From positions 1-51,428 of IMG/VR virus record IMGVR_UViG_3300012929_000023: a stretch of DNA of 51,428 nucleotides, one strand, 5' to 3'. The notes under the pieces were generated by a model that was not told where the DNA came from, did no database searches, and saw only the letters and a program-made list of their open reading frames with translations. The position numbers and the translations under genes are program-made. Positions 28,098-37,876 of the stretch are shown here, piece after piece; the stretch's first letter is position 1; each line of letters opens with the position of its first letter. The DNA is from a virus.

Positions 28098-29658
28098 ATC
28101 AGAGATCGAACAAGCCCGAGACGCGAGAAGACAACTTGCTGAGAATTCCTTAGAGGAATTCATCAAGCTAGTTCATCCTAATAGGTGTCTAGGCAATATC
28201 CATAGAGAAGTCATCACTTGGTGGACTGGCAGTAATGCTAGTACTCACCAACTACTGCTTCTACCTAGAGATCACATGAAGTCAGCGTTGATCGCTTACC
28301 GTGTGGCATGGGAGTTGACAAAGAATCCGACACTACGAATTCTTTATATATCCTCAACTAGAAACTTAGCTATCAAACAATTAAAGTTTATTAAAGATAT
28401 CCTGACTTGTGCGCGGTATACTGCACACTGGTCGGATATGGTAAACAAAGAAGAAGCCAAACGCGAGAAGTGGACAGAAGGTGAAATCTCTCTCGATCAC
28501 CCGAAAAGACGGGAAGAGTCGATTAGAGATCCTAGTATCTTCACCGCCGGGTTGACTTCTAACATAGTTGGTATGCATTGCGACATTACTGTCTTAGATG
28601 ACGTAGTAGTTGCAACTAATGCTTACATAGAAGAAGGCCGTGTAAAAGTTCTAGACCAATACGGTTATCTATCTTCTATCGAAGGTACAAACGCCAAGGA
28701 ATGGGTCGTAGGAACACGATATCATCCTAAAGATCTATACTCTAGTCTGTTAGACATGGAGATCGAAGAGCACGACGAAGTCGGCAACCGTATCGGTGCC
28801 CAACAGTTGTTTGACAAGTTCGAAAGAGCTGTCGAGACCATCGGTGACGGTACAGGCGAGTTTCTCTGGCCCCGCCAGAACCGTGGTGATGGTGTATGGT
28901 TCGGCTTCGATGCCAAGATCTTATCGACTAAGCGAGCACAATATAAGAACAGAGTTTATTTTAGAGCACAGTATTACAATGACCCGCACGATGTTGACTC
29001 CTCTCCAATTGGCCGAAATCTATTCCAATACTACGATTCCAATTATCTCGTCCGTAAAGATTATGTCTGGGCGTACAAGCGTGAAAGACTTAATGTCTTC
29101 GCCGCTGTGGACTTTGCTTACTCCGTGGGAAAAAGGTCGGATTCGACTTCTATCGTGGTTGTTGGGGTCGATGGTCACAGTAACTACTATATATTGGAAA
29201 TCGACAGGTTCAAAACAGACAAGATCTCAGATTACTTCAACCGTATCCTTAAGCTTTATGAAAAATGGGGGTTTAGGAAGATACGCTGTGAAGTATCAGT
29301 CGCCCAAGCCGTAATAGTCAAAGACCTTAAGGACAACTACATCCGTCCACATGGGTTGTCTTTGTCTGTAGACGAATTCAGACCTACTCGTTGGATCGGT
29401 TCGAAGGAAGAACGGATCATGAGTGTTCTAGAACCTAAGTATTCCAATGGTCAGATTTGGCACTATCAAGGCGGTAACATTCAATATCTTGAGGAAGAAT
29501 TAATCTACCAAAACCCAGCCCACGACGATATCAAGGACGCACTAGCTTCTGCAATTGATTTTGCACAAGGTAAGGCTCCGATGAGTGTATTTGCAATAAA
29601 GAGAATTCAAAATAACGATGAAGTTCAATATCACAGTCAATTCGGCGGTGTCGTGTGA
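28075..29658 (+). CDS. Terminase large subunit
   Basis: 527 residues. ATP-driven DNA packaging motor and nuclease. Walker A-like LLPRDHMKSA (about 62-71), coupling region ILYISSTRNLAIKQ, Walker B CDITVLDDVVVA, then TNAKEWVVGTRYHP. The RNase H-type nuclease has AAVDFAYS with downstream acidic residues and a final HDDIKDALASA. T7-like in length and order. Overlaps the upstream gene by 23 nt and the portal by four. No separate small terminase is evident. Confidence 0.95.
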   Translation: MASRRLPKSEIEQARDARRQLAENSLEEFIKLVHPNRCLGNIHREVITWWTGSNASTHQLLLLPRDHMKSALIAYRVAWELTKNPTLRILYISSTRNLAIKQLKFIKDILTCARYTAHWSDMVNKEEAKREKWTEGEISLDHPKRREESIRDPSIFTAGLTSNIVGMHCDITVLDDVVVATNAYIEEGRVKVLDQYGYLSSIEGTNAKEWVVGTRYHPKDLYSSLLDMEIEEHDEVGNRIGAQQLFDKFERAVETIGDGTGEFLWPRQNRGDGVWFGFDAKILSTKRAQYKNRVYFRAQYYNDPHDVDSSPIGRNLFQYYDSNYLVRKDYVWAYKRERLNVFAAVDFAYSVGKRSDSTSIVVVGVDGHSNYYILEIDRFKTDKISDYFNRILKLYEKWGFRKIRCEVSVAQAVIVKDLKDNYIRPHGLSLSVDEFRPTRWIGSKEERIMSVLEPKYSNGQIWHYQGGNIQYLEEELIYQNPAHDDIKDALASAIDFAQGKAPMSVFAIKRIQNNDEVQYHSQFGGVV

Positions 29659-31526
29659 CGGGTAAAGTTTTAGAGCTACAGGCAGTATTAGTACCAGATT
29701 TATTGGCTACACGAATTACTGAACGTTGGTTAAGCTGGGAAGGATTGCGCCAACCAAAGAAAGTCGACTGGGAAGAAGTCCGTAGATATGTCTACGCTAC
29801 TAACACCCGTCAGACTAGCAACAGCAAGAATCCGTGGAAGAACACAACTACAATTCCTAAGTTGTGTCAAATCCGTGATAATCTCTACAGCAATTATACA
29901 GCAACTCTCTTTCCGAAGAGGAAATGGTTGATCTGGGAAGCTAACGAAGCTGACTCCAACAGTCGTGACAAGCGTAATGCTATTGTCAACTATATGAGTT
30001 GGTGTATCGAACAGCCTACATTTAAGCATGAACTCGATAAAATCATCCAAGATTACATCGATTTCGGTAATTGCTTCGCTACCGTAGAGTGGACTGATCA
30101 GCGTGTCCAGCAGCCCGGTTATATTCAATCAGGATATGTCGGCCCATCTGTTCGTAGAGTCTCGCCACTAGATTTAGTGATGAACCCAACGGCAGAGAAC
30201 TTCATGTCTTCGCCAAAGATCATTCGTTCTATTATAAGCCTAGGAGAATTGAAAGATCTTCTAGAGCGTATGACTAACGACGAGAATAGAGATACATACC
30301 AAGAACTCTACCGTTATCTACAAGACCTCCGTTTCCAAGCCAGAACCTTCTCAGGTGACTGGATGCAGCGCGATCGGCTATTTGCGATGGATGGCTTCGG
30401 TTCCTTCCGTGACTATTTGTTGTCAGATACTGTCGAAGTCCTTACTTTCTATGGAGATTGGTACGATCCGTATACGGACATCTTTGAAAAGAATCGTGTA
30501 GTAACTGTTGTTGATCGTCATAAGCTTATTGGTAATAAGCCTAATCCTTCTTTCTTTGGGTATCCACCGATCTTCCACGCCCCTTGGCGTAAGAGACAAG
30601 ACAACCTCTGGGGAATGGGTCCATTAGACAATCTAGTCGGTATGCAATACCGGATGGATCATGTCGAAAACATGAAAGCCGATATCTGGGATCTGACTAC
30701 TTATCCAGTTCAGAAGATCAAGGGCTTTGTCGAAGATTTCGTTTGGCGTCCGGGTGAGAAGATCTTTACCTCCGAAGAAGGAGATGTAGAACTTGTCCAG
30801 CCTGATGTCAACATCATGCAATCAAACTCAGAGATTGCTTATATAGCAAGTCTCATGGAAGAGATGGCTGGTGCACCCAAGGAAGCCATGGGCTTTAGAA
30901 GCCCCGGCGAAAAGACTAAATACGAGGTCCAGCGATTAGAAAACGCTGCCAGTCGTCTGTTCCAGAATAAGATCAATCAGTTTGAAGAGCAAGTCGTAGA
31001 GCCTATTCTCAACGCTATGCTAGAGCTGGCTCGTCGTAATCTCAACGGTGTTCAAAGCATCCGTGTATTCAACGACGATCTGAAGTTCGCTACCTTTCAG
31101 ACATTGACTGTCGAAGACATTACAGGCGTAGGCCGCATTAAGCCTATCGCCGCTCGACACTTCGCAGAACAAGCTGAACTAATCCAAAATCTTACATCAT
31201 TGACCGGGTCAGGATTGTGGCCGATTGTGCAGCCTCATTTCTCCGGTATTGAGAGTGCTAAGCTCATCGAAGACATCTTTAATCTAAAAGACTACAGTAT
31301 TGTCGTTCCCTTTATCTCTTTGCAAGAACAAGCAGAAGGACAGCGTCAAATCCAGCTACTGCAAGAACAACTCCATCAGGAGATGGGCACTGCAACAGGT
31401 ATGGGGCATGACCATGACTTGGGTCCGAACGGACAACCTGCAACTCCTCCCCCGTCACCGGGAATGGGGCTACAGAGGCAGCCTCCTGCTAACGCAACAC
31501 CGACAGGAACAATTGGAACACAATGA
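29655..31526 (+). CDS. Portal (head-tail connector) protein
   Basis: 623 residues, GTG start overlapping the terminase stop. Dodecameric portal at the DNA entry vertex. The T7-type N-terminal region (RWLSWEGLRQP...), NPWKNTTTIPKLCQIRDNLY, KADIWDLTTYPVQKIKG and SPGEKTKYEVQRLENAASRL are typical of podovirus connectors. The C-terminus is a Gly/Pro/Met-rich tail. Somewhat longer than T7 gp8. Confidence 0.9.
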   Translation: MTGKVLELQAVLVPDLLATRITERWLSWEGLRQPKKVDWEEVRRYVYATNTRQTSNSKNPWKNTTTIPKLCQIRDNLYSNYTATLFPKRKWLIWEANEADSNSRDKRNAIVNYMSWCIEQPTFKHELDKIIQDYIDFGNCFATVEWTDQRVQQPGYIQSGYVGPSVRRVSPLDLVMNPTAENFMSSPKIIRSIISLGELKDLLERMTNDENRDTYQELYRYLQDLRFQARTFSGDWMQRDRLFAMDGFGSFRDYLLSDTVEVLTFYGDWYDPYTDIFEKNRVVTVVDRHKLIGNKPNPSFFGYPPIFHAPWRKRQDNLWGMGPLDNLVGMQYRMDHVENMKADIWDLTTYPVQKIKGFVEDFVWRPGEKIFTSEEGDVELVQPDVNIMQSNSEIAYIASLMEEMAGAPKEAMGFRSPGEKTKYEVQRLENAASRLFQNKINQFEEQVVEPILNAMLELARRNLNGVQSIRVFNDDLKFATFQTLTVEDITGVGRIKPIAARHFAEQAELIQNLTSLTGSGLWPIVQPHFSGIESAKLIEDIFNLKDYSIVVPFISLQEQAEGQRQIQLLQEQLHQEMGTATGMGHDHDLGPNGQPATPPPSPGMGLQRQPPANATPTGTIGTQ

Positions 31527-31810
31527 AGAGTGTATGGACCAAGCACTTAAAGAATGAACCTGAAGAAATACAAGAACGTTTTCGCAATACTATTCTCGGC
31601 AGTCGTACAGCGCTAGATCGCCTATCACAGCTCCTAAAGGAAGACGAAGACAGTCTTGGTAGAGCCGAGATAAATCCAGACGTATACAAGTTACCCGGCT
31701 GGGACTACAGGCAAGCAGATGCGAATGGATACCGCCGCTGTCTCAATAACATCCAATCACTAATTAACCTAGACCAAAAGGAAACCCATGGACTTGCTCG
31801 ACCAGAGTAA
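31523..31810 (+). CDS. 95-residue head-region protein
   Basis: Starts MKSVWTKHLKNEPEEIQ, mainly helical and charged. Lies between portal and scaffold with overlaps at both ends, the place T7-like phages keep small head assembly genes. A conserved DxYKLPGWDYRQADANG stretch suggests real constraint. Confidence 0.7.
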   Translation: MKSVWTKHLKNEPEEIQERFRNTILGSRTALDRLSQLLKEDEDSLGRAEINPDVYKLPGWDYRQADANGYRRCLNNIQSLINLDQKETHGLARPE

Positions 31811-32534
31811 TCAAGCCGATAAGGCATTCGAAGAACAAACTCGTGCTAAGTGGAAAGACAAGCCACTTGAAGAGGTGTTAACCGCCAAAGTAGAATCTGA
31901 CCGATACATTAGAACTTTGGAAACCCAGAAGGATGAACTCCGGACGGACTACAAGAAGCTCTGGGATGAGAACCAGAACAGAGCTAAAAACGAAATAACT
32001 GAAGCAAAACTACAGGCGTTGGTTGACCAACTAGAAGCCCGAAGTCTAACACTTGATACGCGACAACCCAATGCGGACGGTGAGAAAAAGCCAGTGATCG
32101 ATCCTATTGAACTACAAACCTTAGTCTCCAAGCAATTCGACGAAGTCGTAAAGCAGCGGAAGGCTAGTGAGAATTTCAATAAGGTTCAAGAAAAGTTAAA
32201 AGAAACTCTCGGCGGTAATTATGCCGAAGTTCTTAAGGATAGAATGAATACCCTTGGTATTTCAAATGAAAGCATGAATGCTCTAGCTAAGGAGTCTCCT
32301 GATGCGTTTTTCAACACATTCGGTATTAATCCTCCGCAGCGAGTAGACAGCTTCCAGCCCCCAGTACGCTCCCAGCAACGGATGGACACATTCGCACCTA
32401 AGACTGAGAAACGTAACTACGCTTATTATCAGGCGCTAAAGGCGAAAGACCCAAGAATATATCATGATCCTAAAATCGCAGTTCAGATGGATAAGGATTC
32501 CCAAGAGTTGGGAATGGCTTTCTTCGAGAACTAA
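31788..32534 (+). CDS. Scaffolding protein
   Basis: 248 residues, highly charged and almost all helical, with long coiled-coil-like stretches (about residues 15-140) and an unstructured Gln/Pro-rich C-terminal part. Position directly between portal and major capsid gene plus composition make capsid assembly scaffold the likely role. Confidence 0.85.
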   Translation: MDLLDQSNQADKAFEEQTRAKWKDKPLEEVLTAKVESDRYIRTLETQKDELRTDYKKLWDENQNRAKNEITEAKLQALVDQLEARSLTLDTRQPNADGEKKPVIDPIELQTLVSKQFDEVVKQRKASENFNKVQEKLKETLGGNYAEVLKDRMNTLGISNESMNALAKESPDAFFNTFGINPPQRVDSFQPPVRSQQRMDTFAPKTEKRNYAYYQALKAKDPRIYHDPKIAVQMDKDSQELGMAFFEN

Positions 32535-32577
32535 TATTCACTAACTCGTGTCTATTTAGACACTAGGAGATTACTTT

Positions 32578-33537
32578 ATGGCAGGTTTTACAGACCTCAC
32601 ACAAGCAAATCTCATCAGGACAACTTTGTGGTCAAGTAACCTCAAAGAACTCCTGCTTGACGATTTGAACGCTATGAAGTTTGTCAAGATCCTCACCGAC
32701 TTCCCCGACGGGTACACAATTAACATTCCGTCGATTGGTGAAGCAGAAACTGCCGACTTCAATGAAGGTCAGGCAATCAAGTACAATCAGATGGACACTG
32801 GTAACTTCCAGTTCTCGTTTGACCAGTATAAGTATTCTGCTCATGCAATCAGCGAAAAGTTTAAGCGTGACTCCTTCTACGCGAACCAAGTTATCTCGGC
32901 CTTTGTGCCGCGCGAACACCGGGCGCTAATGGAAGCTGTTGAGACTCGCATCTTTGCTCAGGCAAATGCAGGACAAACTGCAAGCTCCCCTAACATCATC
33001 AACCTTGCGGATCACCGCTGGGTGGGTTCTGGCACAGGCCAGAGCATCACTCTATCGGACTTCGCTCGTGCTCAGTACGCTCTGACTAAGGCAAACGTGC
33101 CTTTGACGAACCTCTGTGCTGTGGTTGATCCCTCAGTTGCTTATACACTACAGACTCAAGCCAACCTTGTCAACCTCATGACTCCCACACCTATGTGGAG
33201 TGATGTTGTGGGCACAGGTCTTGTGACGGGCTTTAAGTTCCGTTTCAATATCTATGGCTTTGATATCTACGTTTCTAATTATCTCCCGGCGATTGCCTCG
33301 GAAACAATTAACAGCGTTGCTGTCACTTCAGGTGTTTGCAACTTCTTCTTCTCAGCCGCTCCCGGAGATACTACTCCTTGGATCGGTGCTTTCCGTCAGC
33401 AACCTACTGTCTATAATAAGTTCAACATGGACTTGCAGCAAGACGAGTATCTGACGATTGCCGAGTATGGCTTCAAGCTATACCGCCCTGAGAATATGAT
33501 CACCATCATCACCGCCCTCGGCGTTGTTCCCAGCTAA
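32578..33537 (+). CDS. Major capsid protein (HK97 fold, podovirus type)
   Basis: 319 residues starting MAGFTDLTQANLIRTTLW behind GGAGATTAC. The sequence flow, DFPDGYTINIPSIGEAET, FSFDQYKYSAHAISEKFK and later TPWIGAFRQQPTVYNKFNMD, matches capsid proteins of T7-relative podoviruses. Forms the icosahedral shell. Its gene has a clean intergenic leader of 40 bases. Confidence 0.92.
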   Translation: MAGFTDLTQANLIRTTLWSSNLKELLLDDLNAMKFVKILTDFPDGYTINIPSIGEAETADFNEGQAIKYNQMDTGNFQFSFDQYKYSAHAISEKFKRDSFYANQVISAFVPREHRALMEAVETRIFAQANAGQTASSPNIINLADHRWVGSGTGQSITLSDFARAQYALTKANVPLTNLCAVVDPSVAYTLQTQANLVNLMTPTPMWSDVVGTGLVTGFKFRFNIYGFDIYVSNYLPAIASETINSVAVTSGVCNFFFSAAPGDTTPWIGAFRQQPTVYNKFNMDLQQDEYLTIAEYGFKLYRPENMITIITALGVVPS

Positions 33538-33551
33538 AGGAGACTACTATT

Positions 33552-34094
33552 ATGGTTTCAGGTAATTGGATGGACAACGATGGAAAGTTTCGTCAGTTCG
33601 GAACTTCCAAGGCTGTCCCCGAAACAGGTGGTGAGTATTTGTCTTACGGAGATCTCCGTGTGGCAGAATTCACTATCGATCTTACTACACTGACGACTTC
33701 GCCTTTGGCACAGTCGTTTACTACAGTCTTCCCGACGGGATCTCAATCATTTGTTGAACAAGTGGTTATTGATGTCGAAGTCGGTGCAGTTGGTGGTACT
33801 TCAGTAAGCGTTGGTACAGGGTATATTTCCCTTACTAGCACTACTAATCCGCCTACGATGACTGCTATTTCTAATACAGCTTTTGTCAATGCTATTATTA
33901 CAGCTAGCATCGATACAGCTGGTAAGAAAGTCACGCTAACTAATGGTTCTACCTCTGCAGGTGGCATCATTGGCAGCAATTCGACTGATACAACCCATAA
34001 GAATCTCGTAACCGCTCTTGCCGCTGGTACTTTCAGTGCCGGTCGCATCAAGGTGCGTATCTATTGGCGTGGTATTGGTACAATCACTCAGTAA
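33552..34094 (+). CDS. Head decoration or accessory protein
   Basis: 180 residues starting MVSGNWMDNDGKFRQFG. An N-terminal small-domain pattern, then a Thr/Ser/Ala-rich beta region. Directly downstream of the capsid gene and directly upstream of a terminator, so it is probably made at high level with capsid. Capsid stabilisation is likely but unproven. Confidence 0.7.
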   Translation: MVSGNWMDNDGKFRQFGTSKAVPETGGEYLSYGDLRVAEFTIDLTTLTTSPLAQSFTTVFPTGSQSFVEQVVIDVEVGAVGGTSVSVGTGYISLTSTTNPPTMTAISNTAFVNAIITASIDTAGKKVTLTNGSTSAGGIIGSNSTDTTHKNLVTALAAGTFSAGRIKVRIYWRGIGTITQ

Positions 34095-34098
34095 GTAT

Positions 34099-34125
34099 AT
34101 GGGGAGCCTAAAAACTCCCCATTTT
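34099..34125 (+). terminator. Rho-independent terminator after the capsid genes
   Basis: ATGGGGAG/CTCCCCAT eight-pair stem, eight-base loop, TTTT tail. Placed after the capsid operon as T-phi is in T7. Confidence 0.85.
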
Positions 34126-34140
34126 ACTAAAGGATAATAA

Positions 34141-34395
34141 ATGGTACAATCACAAGTTCTTGATTTTACAGGGAACAGTAATAAGTGGGATAGTGCGCAG
34201 ATTGCGTATGATTCCATGACTAATGTTCCAATCCCTGCAGCGAACCAACCTCTTATTACCGCAGGTACTGGTGCACCCACCTTTACTGCTCCTAAAGGTT
34301 CGATGTACATTCGCCTCGACGGTGGTGCTGGTACTCGTCTATATATGAACAGTACAGGTTCTACTACTTGGATTGTTGCAGGGAGCGCGGCTTAA
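34141..34395 (+). CDS. 84-residue beta-rich protein
   Basis: Starts MVQSQVLDFTGNSNKWD with AAAGGATAATAA upstream. GSMYIRLDGGAGTRLYMNS is typical of phage head or fibre adaptor proteins. Probable virion component. Confidence 0.65.
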   Translation: MVQSQVLDFTGNSNKWDSAQIAYDSMTNVPIPAANQPLITAGTGAPTFTAPKGSMYIRLDGGAGTRLYMNSTGSTTWIVAGSAA

Positions 34396-34652
34396 TGGCT
34401 TTTAATCCCAGCAATCTTTCAATATCCATAGAGTCAGGTTTACCCGGACAACCTAATTGCATGGATTACACAACTTCTGATACAATAGCTACAGCAGAAG
34501 GCAGTAGCTATTTTTCAGATAATAGATTTTTTAGAACATACAATCTATTAAGAATTACTGCTAATGATGGTAAAGGTATATACGACATTGTTTCACTAGA
34601 TCCTGTGGGTCTAAGGAAATTAGCTGTTGTTACAAGTTTTTCGAGTTTATAA
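34395..34652 (+). CDS. 85-residue hypothetical protein
   Basis: From MAFNPSNLSISIESG. A beta domain with FRTYNLLRITANDGKG and a final SLDPVGLRKLAVVTSF. Overlaps its neighbours by one to a few bases, so co-translated with the tailspike. Confidence 0.65.
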   Translation: MAFNPSNLSISIESGLPGQPNCMDYTTSDTIATAEGSSYFSDNRFFRTYNLLRITANDGKGIYDIVSLDPVGLRKLAVVTSFSSL

Positions 34653-36931
34653 TGAGCAAAATAGTACTTACAGACTTAGCTAATTTACAGAATGAAACTA
34701 CAGCTGTAAATGCTATCAACTCTAATAGTGCAGCAATAACAGCTGCATTCGACAATACTCTATCCAGAGATGGGACTGCTCCTAATACGATGCTTTCCTC
34801 TCTGGATATGAATTCTAAGAGTATTATTAATCTTCCTGTGCCTGCCAGCAGCACAGAACCCATTCGTGTTTTAGACGCCGCTCTTCTCAATGGCGGGGGA
34901 AGCATCACGATTCAAGGCACCCCTACAGGAGGTCTTACTGGTCAGGTTTTGACTAAAGCCAGTAATACTAACTACGATACGACTTGGACAACTCAATTAA
35001 GTAATATTACTCTTGAGCAATACGGTGGTGGTATAGCCAAAACTGGTGCTCAAAACGTAACTGCTTGGAATAGTTTAGTCTCCGCGAATCCTAATGGTTT
35101 TCAAGTAACCTTCAATGCGGGAAACTACGTCTTTAATTCAACATTAACTGTACCTCAGAAGGTTGTTTTACAAGGTTCAGCTGTTTACGGATGTACACTT
35201 CAATTTCAACCCACTAGCAACAGTTCGTTCTTAAGTTTTGGCGCAGCTAATTCATTAGATTGGTCTAGCTTTGCTTTGAAAGATATATCAATTTATTCTT
35301 CGGATACAACCTTTACTAAGGTTGCTGTAGACTTGATTGACTTCAATGGAGTTATGTTTGAGAACACCATAATTTATGGAGCAGGTGGTTTTGGCACTTG
35401 GTCCGGGGGCACTGGATCAGGAGCGGTTAGAACCCGTGGGCGACAGTTTCTTAAATGTTATGGGTTTAATACTTGGGCGGCAGATAAACCTCTTCAACAT
35501 TCTCTAAATCCAAATGTCAACATCGCAGCAGATAGCTTTGACTTCAAAGGCGTCTATTTCTTAAGCAGTGGTACTACTTTCCCACTTGTAACTGTAGACC
35601 CCGGTGTTATTACTTACGATACTTATTACGAGGAATGTAACTGGGTTACTGGTTCTTATGGGTATTACTCTAACGATACTTCTCCGTTTAACTTAGTTAA
35701 TGGGATTGTTGCCGGTGGTAGTGGTTATGCGATAGGAGATATAATCTCTATAGCAGGTGGGACTTTTACACAGCAAGCTCAAGTAAGAGTTGTTTCTGTT
35801 AGTGGTGGTGCTGTAACTACAGCCGTCTTGTTTACTCCGGGTGTTTACAGTGTAAATTATCCTAATCTACCTGCTACACAAGCAAGTACTTCAGGTTCTG
35901 GTACAGGTTGTACCTTTAATATGGCTAACTTGGTTAATACGTCGAGTTTAACACTTGGTGGACGTAGTGAGCAAGGTAATCCAGCCGGTGTAGATTATAG
36001 CGTTTATATTAATTGTAAAGTAGGTAGTTACGGATGCGTTAATTTGCGTAACTTTACTTTCGATAATGCTCGTAAAGGTCTTTTTGCTAAAGGTATCAAA
36101 AATCTTAACCTTTACAACTGTTCTTATGTCTTTAGTATCGGACCTTCCGAAGCTTTAAATATCGATGCCAATATAAACCATTTTAATATAAGTGGTTGTT
36201 ACTGGGGCTTAGGAACTACAGCGGTAATCGGTTTATTGCCGTACTGGTACTGTGCTTCTCCTTCAGGTTCTTCAGTTACTATTCCTCCTTCTGCTTTATA
36301 TGGAGGTTCAGGAGGTTTTGCTGCCAGTACAGTTACGACAAATAGTGTTACTTACGTTGGTGCTACTTCAGGTACTTCGTTTGTACATGCACCAACAGTA
36401 GCTGGAAGTGGTAGCTTTACTTTACCAGCATCTGCTACAGATACATTAGTAGCTAGAGCTTCTACAGACACGCTGACTAATAAGACGCTGACATCTCCTG
36501 TTATCACTTCACCAGCAATTACTCTACCTACAATCGATGGTGCTTCCCCTGCACAACGAATGGTAGTAACAAGAGGGGTCAACTTTAACTTAGCTAATAC
36601 CGATACTACTATTGCAATACCGCTTCCTTCCGGGTTCACCCGTTATCAAGTTCAATCGATTGTAATTGGTAATGCAAGCTCAACTTTAGTAGCCTCAACC
36701 TTTGGTGTATTCTCTGCTGCTGCTGCTGGTGGTACAGCTGTGGTAGCGAGTGGAACGGCTTCTGCTGTTACTGCTTCAGCTGCTGAGACTGCTGCTAACT
36801 TCCAATCGGCTACATTGACAGCTACCGGCGCTACAGCATTAGACTTTGCTAATTTGTTCTTCAGAGTTCAGACAGCTAAAGGTACTGCTGCTACTGCAGA
36901 CGTAACTGTAATTTACTATCCACTTTCTTAA
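34652..36931 (+). CDS. Tailspike or tail fibre (beta-helix)
   Basis: 759 residues. The N-terminal head-binding segment (about 1-115) has the NAINSNSAAITAAFDNTLSRD and SLDMNSKSIINLP pattern common in rhizobial podovirus fibres. The middle (ITLEQYGGG... AGNYVFNSTLTVPQKVVL and on) looks like a right-handed beta-helix with the pectate-lyase layout, then Ser/Gly/Thr-rich strands. Expected to bind and possibly cut host surface polysaccharide. Host range determinant. Located far from the tail tube genes, unlike T7. Confidence 0.85.
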   Translation: MSKIVLTDLANLQNETTAVNAINSNSAAITAAFDNTLSRDGTAPNTMLSSLDMNSKSIINLPVPASSTEPIRVLDAALLNGGGSITIQGTPTGGLTGQVLTKASNTNYDTTWTTQLSNITLEQYGGGIAKTGAQNVTAWNSLVSANPNGFQVTFNAGNYVFNSTLTVPQKVVLQGSAVYGCTLQFQPTSNSSFLSFGAANSLDWSSFALKDISIYSSDTTFTKVAVDLIDFNGVMFENTIIYGAGGFGTWSGGTGSGAVRTRGRQFLKCYGFNTWAADKPLQHSLNPNVNIAADSFDFKGVYFLSSGTTFPLVTVDPGVITYDTYYEECNWVTGSYGYYSNDTSPFNLVNGIVAGGSGYAIGDIISIAGGTFTQQAQVRVVSVSGGAVTTAVLFTPGVYSVNYPNLPATQASTSGSGTGCTFNMANLVNTSSLTLGGRSEQGNPAGVDYSVYINCKVGSYGCVNLRNFTFDNARKGLFAKGIKNLNLYNCSYVFSIGPSEALNIDANINHFNISGCYWGLGTTAVIGLLPYWYCASPSGSSVTIPPSALYGGSGGFAASTVTTNSVTYVGATSGTSFVHAPTVAGSGSFTLPASATDTLVARASTDTLTNKTLTSPVITSPAITLPTIDGASPAQRMVVTRGVNFNLANTDTTIAIPLPSGFTRYQVQSIVIGNASSTLVASTFGVFSAAAAGGTAVVASGTASAVTASAAETAANFQSATLTATGATALDFANLFFRVQTAKGTAATADVTVIYYPLS

Positions 36932-36939
36932 GGTAAAAC

Positions 36940-37593
36940 ATGAAACAAAATTATGACTTCTTTATAAAGGAAGTCCTCAAGTCAGAGGGTGGTTATTCTA
37001 ACGATCCTAATGACAAAGGTGGTCCGACTAACTTCGGTATCACTATCGCAGACTACAAGAAATATATCAACAAAGCTGGTACTGCCGAAGACGTTAAGAA
37101 CATGACGGTAGACCAAGCTAAAGCAATCTACAAGACGAGGTATTGGGATGCTGTCAATGGTGATACGCTGGCTTCGGGTCTTGATTATACTGTCGCTGAT
37201 TATGGCGTTAATAGTGGTGTGGGCCGAGCTAATTCAGTATTAGCTCAATTCAAAGATAAGAGTACTATTGACCAGATCAACGGCATCAACGACGAACGAT
37301 TACACTTCCTCCATAACATTCGTAATGGATCGGACTGGATGCACTTCGGTAGAGGTTGGCAGTCACGGGTAGATCGTGTTCGTAAGGACTCTCTTGCATT
37401 AGCTAATCCGAAATCTTCAGCTCCTGCTGCAACTGCTGCTACAGCTACTGTAGTTGTTGGTACAGCTACTATCGCAGCTACACCAGTACATCACTGGGCT
37501 TGGCTAATCCCAACAATATTAATTACAGCATTCGTGGCGTTTATCGCAGTCGAATGGATTGAATTCAGACGTCAGGAAAAACAAAATGGATGA
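36940..37593 (+). CDS. Endolysin, GH108-type muramidase, membrane-anchored
   Basis: 217 residues. VLKSEGGYSNDPNDKGGPTN with a catalytic Glu, then FGIT, AKAIYKTRYWDAV and DYGVNSGVGRAN, define the GH108 lysozyme family. C-terminal Ala/Thr-rich linker and a membrane segment (about residues 181-203, HHWAWLIPTILITAFVAFIA). A C-terminal anchor is unusual, so the enzyme may be held at the membrane until the holin acts. Confidence 0.88.
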   Translation: MKQNYDFFIKEVLKSEGGYSNDPNDKGGPTNFGITIADYKKYINKAGTAEDVKNMTVDQAKAIYKTRYWDAVNGDTLASGLDYTVADYGVNSGVGRANSVLAQFKDKSTIDQINGINDERLHFLHNIRNGSDWMHFGRGWQSRVDRVRKDSLALANPKSSAPAATAATATVVVGTATIAATPVHHWAWLIPTILITAFVAFIAVEWIEFRRQEKQNG

Positions 37594-37876
37594 CAAAATC
37601 GTAATAACTCCGGCTTCGGCTGTTCCCGTCAGTACTTGGTGGGATGAAGTAAAAGCTTTCTTCAAGTATTCAGAGACTATCTTACTAGCACGTTTAACCG
37701 CTATTACAGGTTTGGTTACTACAGCTGTAGGATATATGGATTGGAGTCCGTTGCTAGGTCTTGATCTAAATACCGGATTCTCCAAAGCACAAGTTATGTG
37801 GACCGGCGGTATAGTCTTTATCAAGGGTATCATCGACGAAATCGCTCGTCGTAGGAATGCTTTGGATCTTAAGTAA
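37586..37876 (+). CDS. Holin-like membrane protein
   Basis: 96 residues from MDDKIVITPASAVPVST, behind AGGAAAAAC. Two probable membrane segments (LLARLTAITGLVTTAVGYM and AQVMWTGGIVFIKGI). Directly after endolysin. A class II holin is a good fit. Confidence 0.7.
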   Translation: MDDKIVITPASAVPVSTWWDEVKAFFKYSETILLARLTAITGLVTTAVGYMDWSPLLGLDLNTGFSKAQVMWTGGIVFIKGIIDEIARRRNALDLK